DNA of 64,000 bases. Origin: Symsagittifera roscoffensis. Taxonomy: Eukaryota; Xenacoelomorpha; Acoela; Convolutidae. A program made the position numbers and the translations under genes. Under the pieces are notes generated by a model, which saw only the letters and a program-made list of their open reading frames with translations, made no database searches and was not told where the DNA came from. The stretch covers positions 23,207,254-23,271,253 of the forward strand of contig NC_087065.1 of the NCBI RefSeq assembly GCF_963678635.1. The letters run 5' to 3'. Shown here piece by piece: positions 56,231 through 64,000 of the stretch (positions are counted from its first letter, which is position 1; each line of letters begins with the position of its first letter).

Positions 56231-58135
56231 GTATTAGACCTAACAGTTAATTGAGGTTTCTTTTAACGCTTTTGGCTCACAAATAGACCTAATTTATGGA
56301 AAAATGGGCGCACCCAAAAATGGAGATTTTTTGGTCAAAGTCTAAAAAATGTCTTACAACAGTGGCGGGCTTAAGATTTTCTGGAGATGAGGCGTATTTT
56401 TTAAAATCCGGTTAAATTTGTTCAAGAGCTATAACAAAACACTATAAGGATTCTGTTTTGACCAAAAAAATTTGCGACGCAGTCAAATTTCTGAAAAAGG
56501 CAATAAATGCGATCTTAGGGCACTATTTGCAAAAATTTTAACAAAAAATTGTGTTTTTCGGTGCGTTCTCCCGCCTTAAAAAAAGTATATACTTGAGCTA
56601 AAGGCACCTTTAGGGTCGTTCAGGCAAAAATATATATATGAAAATAGTACAAAGGGGGACCCTTTGAGTCTGCAGGGGGTCAAATCCCTGAGGCGAAGGG
56701 CAGTAGCAGATGTAGCGGATTCATCGATTGGCCCCCTGCTGACCCAAACGGTCCCCCTTTGCACTATTTTGAGATAACCGTTTGTGGCTGACGGACCCTT
56801 AAAGTTTTTTAAAGTGCCTTCTGCGCCAATATTAACTAATTTTGAGGGGGAAGCGCGCGCCAAAAAACGCAATTTTTTGGTCAAAATTTTTCAAAAAATG
56901 CTTAAAAACGCCTTTTCTTAAACTTTGCCTGCTGCGCAGAAATAGCGGCCAGGACACGGTTTTTTTAGTGCTTTCGGAAAACTCGGAAAATCAATTTGGT
57001 CAACCTAAAAAGGTCAACAAAATTTTCGAAACTTTTTTGAAAATCAGCCCTACCTCGAGAAAATTTTAGATCGGCCCCTGGTGAAGGGGCGTACGCGCCC
57101 CTGCCCCTCCTTCTCTAGTCCTAAAATATCATTTTTTATTTTTTTTCTCTTAAAGTTGACTTTGGGGGGGGGGGGGGGACTTTCTATGTTGACTCTGATC
57201 AGAAATAGGAGAATTCTGTTGTATTTGTATTGTAGAGTAACAAGCTTTCCTTGCTTAACTGAAAAACGAAGTTAAAAAGACGCTATGTAACTTAGCCAAG
57301 TTACTATGAAATTCTGACTCATATTGTTTTTAATTTTTGTTTTTTACTATTTAAAACTGTAAATGTAAGCAATCATAGCTTTAAGTCGCAAAAACCTTTG
57401 GTCACCATGAGAGAAATATTGTGTACAACCCAACTAATTATTCTGATCATTCTGATTTAAGTGACAGGTATTCTGGTTTGATAATTAGAGCTCGTTCTCT
57501 TGAGTAAATAACTAAAAATTTCAAGAGGCCATAAATTGCATTCAATTACTTTGATTTCGGAGCCAAAAAATGGTTTGCTTGCGTTCTTATCTTTTTCATT
57601 ATGATTCAGTCATTTACCATTAATTAAAAAACGAGTTATTCTGTCAGAGAAGTACAAAATTTGACCTGTTAATTGACTTGAAATGTTACATTAAAATTTC
57701 AATTGAATATTTTCAATCTTAACGTAACAGTTGGTGCAATTTTCTCCTCGTCAATTACTTTCGAAGTTTTCTCAATTACTTTCAAATTGATGAACTTTTG
57801 TGATTGAACCAAAGGTGAAAAGAGCAGTAGCAAAAATTTTAAAATGTTTGACAAGATGATAACTTCAGGTCGTTGAATCGGGACTGGGGATCAATTAGGA
57901 AAACATTTTTTATAGAAGGTCCCATTCCCACACCTCTCATTTTCTCAAACCATGATATCAATTGCTTGCAGGACTAATGCTATCAGGATACTATTTGGAT
58001 CTATTTTATTATCTTGGTAGTTATCTAAAAGCACTAATCTATAAGAAATTTACATAAGCTCATTAATGCTTTCGCCCTAATTCTACTCTTCTATCCGTCA
58101 AAACCTTTTCTGCATTTTGGATTACTCTGTTTTAG
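56231..58135 (+). other. Third intron of the NIDO-AMOP-VWD gene
   Basis: Contains two CAG-family MITEs head to head (56360-57080). The rest is AT-rich with a poly-G run near 57167-57178, and nothing else is recognised. Confidence 0.6.
56360..57080. mobile_element. Two CAG-family MITEs, head to head
   Basis: The left copy (56360-56707) is inverted and the right copy (about 56701-57080) is forward. They meet at cagtagcagatgtagcgg. Both carry the gggtccccctttg-actattttgag-type signature and the gcgcgcgcc segment, and the pair forms a roughly 700-bp palindrome. Confidence 0.7.
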
Positions 58136-59256
58136 GAACATTTGTCAGTGTGATTCCGAAGAAAGGCGAGACAAATTGTGTAGACTGGATTCATGATCAA
58201 CTGGACTGGGATCTTACTCAGTGTTCTCTGGCGCTGGAGGAGGCGTTTGCATGTCCTGCAAATTACAGAAAAAACTCAGGCCAGGAATTGGACTCCTTTT
58301 GGGCTCACGAGGAGGTCAACCATGGTCCGAGTGGTTGGATCTATGACCCATGTTGTAACCAAAACTATTCAACTCTCCCTTCAAACACCGCTACTGGCGC
58401 AATCTGCAACAGCTCCAACTGTGATTATAACCCAGGCGCCCACTTCTGCATTCGTTCCCCTTCAACTACTTGTTGGGATGAGAAAACCGGACAAACTCTG
58501 TACGTTTCGAACCAATGCTGTTACGACGAGGAAGGTCAATTGATGAGTGACCCTTTCGGGGAGCGGGAAGAATGAGTTTGACCAAAGCTACTTCTTTTAA
58601 TTTGCACCACTTTTTCAAAAATGAGCTGGAACCCTTCGACGCGTGCTGTGAGAATAGCAATCGTTGCGATTTGTTCCATCTCAACAGACCCACCGTAACC
58701 GGAGAGTTCCACGGAAGTCTAACCGCTCCTGTAGAATTTGGCGGACATTTCATCACAGTAGACGGACTCGATTACACTTTCCTGGGACTGGGTGTCTTCA
58801 CACTTCTGGAAACTGATCTAGATCAGCCGACCAAGATTCAAATCAGCACCAGAATGATGGGATCTATGACTGTAGTAGCGGGAATAGCAATTTCATCGGG
58901 TGGCCACAAAGTTGAGTTCATGCGTCCGCCTTTGATACCTGAAGGGAAAAGCGACAGAGTCCGAAACTTCATCTTTATCAATAGAGATCACATGGTGCTC
59001 ACAGATCTGTTCATGATTGGCCCCGATGACCCATTTGACTTTTACTTCAGTGGAGTCAATATAAAACAAAACGATGACATGTGTCATATCCGGATCCAGA
59101 TGCCAGGTATAAACCTTCTCATGAATTTGTTTGTGGTGCGCAACTATCTCAACGTCTACGTTACTTTGCCGGATAGTTTCATTGGACATACCAGAGGGCT
59201 CCTTGGTGTCTACGACGGTGTCGCTTCGAACGACTTCCTCCCAAAAAGTCCAGGAA
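58136..59256 (+). CDS. NIDO-AMOP-VWD protein, AMOP-VWD exon with one frame break
   Basis: The acceptor attactctgttttag precedes 58136. The AMOP domain has its Cys pattern: NCVDWIHDQLDWDLTQCSLA, ACPANY, DPCCNQNY, FCIRSPSTTCW and NQCCYDEEGQL, then (after the break) FFKNELEPFDACCENSNRC. The VWD domain follows: FGGHFITVDGLDYTFLGLGV, KVEFMRPP and SFIGHTRGLLGVYDG. The usual GDPH start is FGGH here. Between 58558 and 58575 the frame shifts by one base at a GGGG run. One more G would keep AMOP-VWD continuous, so an assembly indel is as likely as a real mutation. The donor gtaagata follows 59256. Later exons lie beyond element C. Confidence 0.82.
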
Positions 59257-59291
59257 GTAAGATACTTGTTAAAAAATTAGGATACCACTCG

Positions 59292-59589
59292 TGTTGTAAA
59301 AGAGTGACTTAAACTAAGAATAGATTAAGACTGTGGATGATTAAGATTCCTACTAAAATTGTAGGCTTTTATTTAAGACTAAATAAAAGACGGGGATTCT
59401 ATCTAAGTTAAGAGAGGTTTAAAAGATTGAATTGGTTGCGATTGATTTGTTACGTATCATAAAAGATAGTGTCCAATTCAGAGTCTACCAAAAGCCGTTG
59501 CGCTTTTGGCAGGTATATAAATTAACAACTTAAAGGTCGATGGTAAGTTAAGATCAGAGGTTAAATAAACAAACCATAATACTTTTACA
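59292..59589 (-). repeat. Element C, probable 3' LTR
   Basis: Bounded by inverted ends TGT(TG)TAAAAG and CTTTTACA, with an AATAAA in element sense near 59365. The ends are inferred because the partner LTR is outside the window. Confidence 0.5.
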
Positions 59590-60328
59590 TTCCCCGCGAA
59601 ATTTTATCTATAATTTATCCCTTTCGCCTCACCAGAAGGGAACAAAACAAAAATGATTAAGCACTAAGATGAATGAATCAGTAGGCGCATTGTCTAGGAC
59701 CCCCGAGAGTGGATCTAGATTCGTAAGAACACAGATTTGATAAAGGGCCCAAGAGGCGTATCATAAACTAAGTACAATTACACGGTTATCAGGTAGAAAG
59801 GGTGGGTGTACAGTACGGAGAAGACCGGTGATCGGACCCGACGGGCCGGACGGCAAGTTCAACAAACAAAAACAAAATTCCAAAACAAAGCACCTTAGAT
59901 CGAATAATATGTATTCGTCGGAAGAAATAACTGTAGACTGGTGACTATAGGCAAGCAAGAAACTGAAATAGCACCAGGGTGAATAGAGTCATAAGGTATG
60001 CAGGGAGTTATCCTTAGAATAAGCGAAATAACTGGGTAGAACCAGAATGGATAAATCTAATGGTTATCCGGTGGTAGCGCCCCATGGGTTAACAGAACTA
60101 TAACGAGATTCGGGCTGAATTCTATGGCAAAAGCAAGGGTATCGTATAAGTGTTACCAATCATAACTATGGCTTAAAATAACAGCACTAGAGGTTTGTAT
60201 GACTCTAGGGTCATGGAATGTTAGTGGCATTCAACAATAAACAGGACGTACAGGTACTAAAAGTTTTACAATGGAGTTTTGGTAGATCAAGAATGTTTTT
60301 GATAACATCTGTTTTGGAGTTTCTACAT
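59590..60328 (-). other. Element C, 3' noncoding region
   Basis: About 740 bp between the end of pol and the probable LTR. A 65-codon frame on the minus strand (59761-59958) has no recognised domain. No env is seen. Confidence 0.5.
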
Positions 60329-63300
60329 CTAATTAGATTCCCGATTTGCTGCTTTATTTATTGTCCATCTCCTTAACTCCTCCAGTGTCATTGGCCGTCC
60401 AAGGAGTTCTATCGCCGAAATGATAGAAGAGGTGTTCAGCCAGTCTGGGTCAGGTACGATGGGGACAAATGTGGAAGTTGAAATTTCGTAAGATAGGCCC
60501 GATGGGTTAAATCGCGTGGAGCAGACATCAGGGCTAAATTTGACCTTCTTGTCAGGACTCTTTTGATCGTCTGTTTTTAAGGGCTTTGGGTCACTTGGGT
60601 ACGCATCGTTTTCTTCTCGCAAGTGAACTATAGTAGGCCGTGAAGATGAAGGTGGTGTTAATGTTGTCAGGTCTACTAGGTCGACATGGTGGCTTTCCAT
60701 TTCTACCGTAGTTGCTTCCAACGTTGAACATACTGAGACTAAACTAGGTGAACCGAATTCTAGGGCATCACGATCTTCCTCAGTTAGATCGACTATACTG
60801 GTAAATACTCTCTCGCCTAGCATCTTGGGAGGCTGCCTAGTTCGCATAGGTCTGGTGTTCTGACGTGTAAAAATTTCTGACAGTTTTTTCGAGGGTGGTG
60901 ATTTCATTGGAGATGACGCTTTCCTTTTAGCAGTACCGGACAATTTCTGTGTCTTCGTAGAACGGTCAGAATGTGTTTGTTTGGGTCCCGTCTCCGCCAT
61001 GGTGGTTTGTTCTCCAGTAGGTTTAGGGAACTCTCCTCCGGTATTCTCTGGAAGTACCGGCATTTCTTGGATCGCTTCATCGCCCTCCTCCCTAGTGTCC
61101 AAGAGAATCAACTGTGGGGTCGCTTGAAAGTCTCTTTCATTGTCACCGGAATCCAAGTCGATCAAAGGAATCTCATCTAACTCGACCTTCTGGTCGGCGT
61201 GGTCTGATGATTCTAGCTTAGGATCTGTTCGGTCGGACATTAGGTGTTCGTCTCGTTTCGTAGTTTCGAGTAGTGTTTTCTCCTTGAGGTCTCTTAGTGT
61301 CATTAAGTCACTAGCATTATCGTCTGACATCTCTTCATGTGGTTCGATCGTCACTCCGGGTTCATTTAGGTAACTTTTAAGAAGTTCGGGTTTGCCCGAC
61401 GGGCTTGGTTCTTGGTCGCTCTCGAGGCCAATCGGTGTTCTCAGTCTCTTTCTCTGTTCTTCTTCTTCTCTAAGAAGAGTTTCCCTAGAACTGTTCATGG
61501 CCGCGTTTCGCCTCGCAATGTCAAGCTCTTCAAATTTCCACTGAAGATTTCGTTTCTTTTGGGTAGTTTTTGAGCTTTTAAATCCGATATTTCTTGGAGG
61601 TTTTGCAGTTTTCCTCAATCCTTTAGTCGCATAAAATCTAACTAATTGGTCTCGTTTTCTCGGACTTGGTTTCTTCTGGGTGCACTGTCTTTTAATGGCT
61701 AAATCAGATTTACGTATTATTTTACCATTTTTTAGAGTCACAGTGTGATCTGATTCCCTTACGATTTCGTCCTTAAGTACTCTATAGTATGGTTCATTTT
61801 TCATTCTATCTTGGATTTTTCGATAAACAATGGTCTTACCCGACGGGTTGTTCAGAATTGAGTCCTTTATGCCCAAGGCATCTCTTTTTTCTGACCGGGA
61901 GAGGACTTTTACTGGGGATCCAGCACTTGTTGGTACATATCTCACGGCATTTGAGATATCCTCCGAGGATGATGAATTTTCATCGACATCTCCATCTTCT
62001 ATGTCGTCAGGGGCATCCCAGTCATGTCTTCGCTCTCGGCTCATTAGTTTTTTGCCTTTATCTATACATAACAAAGTTTTGTTCCAATCAAGGTTATTCG
62101 AAGAGGGTGATTTGACCAAATTATGCCAGATAGTGTTTGGGGATCTACCGAAATGTGCTTCGAAAGGAGAGCAGTTAAGCGACTGTTGAGTTACTGTTCT
62201 TAAGCATTTTATTATTTTCAGGAGTGCAGATTCTAGTGAAGGTTTTGGACGTTCTTGTGCCATAACCAGGAGTCGTTCCTTAATGGTCCTGATTAGGCGT
62301 TCCACTAATCCCGTAGCTCTATGATCACCCACTGGGCTAAATATCACCTTTATGTTGTGATCGTGGCAGAATTCTCTAACTTCCTTGGAGATGAAACCAG
62401 ATCCTTGATCTGTTCTAATTGTTCTAGGTATCCCGTGTAAAGCAATGTATTTACTAAGGAAGTTTATAATAGATTTTGCCGATGTACTGGATGTTATTTG
62501 AGCTGATGGGAATTTTGAAAATCTGTCTACACACACCAATATGTATTTTTTTGTTCCCCATACTAAAGGTAACGGACCAGCGAAATCTAATTCCATTTCT
62601 TGGTTTGGTTCTTCGACCATTGGGAGTTCCCCTAGGGTATTGTGTTTTATAAGAGGTTTCAAATTTTTACCTGCTTTCACGCACTCTATACAATTTTCGC
62701 CGTGGACTTGGATTTCACGGTAAATTTTCGGCCACCAGATGTATTGCGTTGCCAGGCTTTTCATTGCGAACTGGCCGGGGTGGGCTTCGTGTAGTCTGTT
62801 CAGCATAGTCGATCTTAGGCATGCTGGGATTACTAAACGGTTGTCCAAATAGAGGCATCCTCCACTGACATGTAAGTTATTCAAATATGACTTATAATAG
62901 TTTCCCAGTTGTAGGATATCCTGTTTTCGGTCTTCCTCGATTGCCTTGATTATCTTTTTTAGAATTAGATCTTGTTTCGATAAGAGGGACATAAATTTAG
63001 AGTCAAATATTTCCGGCCAAGAGAAAGGGAATAAGTTAACTGTTTTCTTTTTGCTAGGTGATCTATTCTCGGGTTTGTCCGACGGGTTACTAGTATTTGG
63101 TGTTAAAACGTCCGTGTTTTCTTTAGTAGTAAGTTCTTTTTGTTGGTTAAATTCAATTTGTTCTGCCATTTCTTTCAGGATTTTAAAATTCGTAAAAAAG
63201 TCGTTAGTTTTGCAAGATGAGTCACACAGTTCTGTACGCGAGTGAGAATTTTGACACACTGAAATGTTGGAATGGTTAGATATCGCTTGGAAAGTTTCAG

Positions 63301-63999
63301 CGGCATTAGCAATTCGTTTCTCACGTTCTATTTCTTGACTGGTCATATGATCTGTTGACTGGCTAATAGCATTGCAAGAAGTGACGTCATGTGCTAAGAA
63401 ATGTTGAGAAAATTTATTTCTTATTTGCGCCCACGAATTTTTTGGCATAAGGTGATCAAAGCCTAGGAGTGTACTAATCTGGTTTACTGAAGCGATAACA
63501 AACTTCTCGTCATCCAGAGAAACTGGTACGGGTTCACCCGATGGGTGTCGGGATATATAATCGACAAATCCCATATCTTTACCGGGTAAATGTTCTACGG
63601 TAAAGTCGAACGGTAATAGTTTATCCGCCCAACGGGTGAGGCGTGATTGGGCCGTTTTAGTATATTTATCGTCTTTCAGTGCTCCTATTAAGGCTTTGTG
63701 ATCTGTTAAAATTGAGAATTGTTTACCCAGTAGATAATTTTTGAAATGATCTAGTGCCCAGACTAATCCCAGTAATTCGAGTTCGTTAGTGCTGTATTTT
63801 AATTCGGCGATATTCAAAAATCTGCTAGCGAACGCTACGGTCTTCCAATTTCCCCAATGGTCTTGTTCGATTGACGCGCCCAATCCTAAATGTGAGGCGT
63901 CGCATTTCACCCGAGTGTTCAGTTTTACATCGAAATGGTGGTTCGTCACCGTATTACAAATTTCGTTCTTGATTTTTTCAAACGCTTCCGTATGTACTG
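60329..63999 (-). CDS. Element C pol: RNase H, integrase and long C-terminal tail
   Basis: More than 1,200 codons, open to the window edge. RNase H opens the visible part (KCDASHLGLGASIEQDH, NELELLGLVWALDHFKNYLL, LTDHKALIG, then LPGKDMGFVDYISRHPS). After a spacer comes integrase: HEAHPGQF...CIECVKAGK zinc-binding part, then the DDE core with LDFAGPLP, RTDQGSGF and GLVERLIRTIKERL. The final roughly 560 residues are a charged, Ser/Glu/Lys-rich tail with no chromodomain seen. An unusual trait is recurrent PSG tripeptides (HPSGEP, NPSGKT, SPSGKP, NPSGLS). RT lies beyond the right edge. Confidence 0.88.
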   Translation of the reverse strand, partial: VHTEAFEKIKNEICNTVTNHHFDVKLNTRVKCDASHLGLGASIEQDHWGNWKTVAFASRFLNIAELKYSTNELELLGLVWALDHFKNYLLGKQFSILTDHKALIGALKDDKYTKTAQSRLTRWADKLLPFDFTVEHLPGKDMGFVDYISRHPSGEPVPVSLDDEKFVIASVNQISTLLGFDHLMPKNSWAQIRNKFSQHFLAHDVTSCNAISQSTDHMTSQEIEREKRIANAAETFQAISNHSNISVCQNSHSRTELCDSSCKTNDFFTNFKILKEMAEQIEFNQQKELTTKENTDVLTPNTSNPSDKPENRSPSKKKTVNLFPFSWPEIFDSKFMSLLSKQDLILKKIIKAIEEDRKQDILQLGNYYKSYLNNLHVSGGCLYLDNRLVIPACLRSTMLNRLHEAHPGQFAMKSLATQYIWWPKIYREIQVHGENCIECVKAGKNLKPLIKHNTLGELPMVEEPNQEMELDFAGPLPLVWGTKKYILVCVDRFSKFPSAQITSSTSAKSIINFLSKYIALHGIPRTIRTDQGSGFISKEVREFCHDHNIKVIFSPVGDHRATGLVERLIRTIKERLLVMAQERPKPSLESALLKIIKCLRTVTQQSLNCSPFEAHFGRSPNTIWHNLVKSPSSNNLDWNKTLLCIDKGKKLMSRERRHDWDAPDDIEDGDVDENSSSSEDISNAVRYVPTSAGSPVKVLSRSEKRDALGIKDSILNNPSGKTIVYRKIQDRMKNEPYYRVLKDEIVRESDHTVTLKNGKIIRKSDLAIKRQCTQKKPSPRKRDQLVRFYATKGLRKTAKPPRNIGFKSSKTTQKKRNLQWKFEELDIARRNAAMNSSRETLLREEEEQRKRLRTPIGLESDQEPSPSGKPELLKSYLNEPGVTIEPHEEMSDDNASDLMTLRDLKEKTLLETTKRDEHLMSDRTDPKLESSDHADQKVELDEIPLIDLDSGDNERDFQATPQLILLDTREEGDEAIQEMPVLPENTGGEFPKPTGEQTTMAETGPKQTHSDRSTKTQKLSGTAKRKASSPMKSPPSKKLSEIFTRQNTRPMRTRQPPKMLGERVFTSIVDLTEEDRDALEFGSPSLVSVCSTLEATTVEMESHHVDLVDLTTLTPPSSSRPTIVHLREENDAYPSDPKPLKTDDQKSPDKKVKFSPDVCSTRFNPSGLSYEISTSTFVPIVPDPDWLNTSSIISAIELLGRPMTLEELRRWTINKAANRESN

Positions 64000-64000
64000 T

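Larger units (their letters stand above)
59292..63999 (-). mobile_element. Element C: Ty3/gypsy retroelement, cut by the window edge
   Basis: A different Ty3/gypsy lineage from A/B, in minus sense, entering from the right. The likely 3' LTR is 59292-59589 (TGTTGTAAAAG ... CTTTTACA). The internal region starts after it with a purine-rich minus-strand sequence (GCGGGGAA). The pol part is open without breaks to the window edge, so the visible part looks whole. Age cannot be judged without the other LTR. It lies antisense in the intron that follows the VWD exon. Confidence 0.8.

Noticed and set aside
61789-62189. Plus-strand frames opposite element C pol
   Set aside because: Antisense shadows of a long, clearly coding minus-strand frame.

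Overview
The window is animal genomic DNA: AT-rich, with spliced genes using GT-AG introns, metazoan-type multidomain extracellular proteins, and many transposable elements. No single gene fixes the phylum. An invertebrate is likely from the element types, but this is inference.

Host genes. (1) At 103-705 (+) are the last two coding exons of methylmalonyl-CoA mutase. (2) On the minus strand a three-exon gene (42810-42600, 41953-41771, 7316-7003) encodes a 235-residue, four-pass claudin/PMP22-like membrane protein; its second intron is about 34.5 kb. (3) From 50609 (+) at least four exons encode a secreted or membrane NIDO-AMOP-VWD protein of the mucin-4/SUSD2 type, which continues beyond the window. 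Every splice junction I could place in genes 2 and 3 is phase 1. In gene 3 there is one apparent single-base frame break in a G run inside the AMOP region.

Mobile DNA. The large intron of the claudin-like gene is filled by two copies of one very large, env-bearing Ty3/gypsy-type element. Copy A is 7967-21135 (TSD CTGA, LTRs differing at about 1 of 410 positions, so young). Copy B is 22516-39983 (TSD AATA, LTRs differing at about 18 of 410, so older). Both are in the same sense as the host gene and both are broken. Read together they show an unusually complex layout on the minus strand: LTR, leader, a small basic ORF, a second small ORF, gag with an N/R/S-rich tail and zinc knuckle, protease, RT, RNase H, integrase, a P/S/T-rich ORF (X), an env-like gene, then two further ORFs (Y, Z) and a long 3' noncoding region with a GC-rich, nearly invariant palindromic element. 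A third LTR fragment of this family lies at about 51905-52165. A different Ty3/gypsy element (C) enters from the right edge; its left LTR is about 59292-59589, just inside the intron after the VWD exon.

Other elements: a decayed LINE (about 44379-47760, minus); a family of CAG-ended hAT-like MITEs (at least six copies); a second MITE type with a perfect 8-bp TSD (48625-48829); a TTAA-flanked MITE (21531-21821); a tRNA-derived SINE near 4751; palindromic units at 41108-41605 and 44005-44091; and several short tandem repeats. The intergenic stretch 1960-2848 holds at least 12 copies of a palindromic paired-homeodomain-type site.

The most notable system is the complex retroelement family A/B, with its accessory ORFs and its conserved structured noncoding element.
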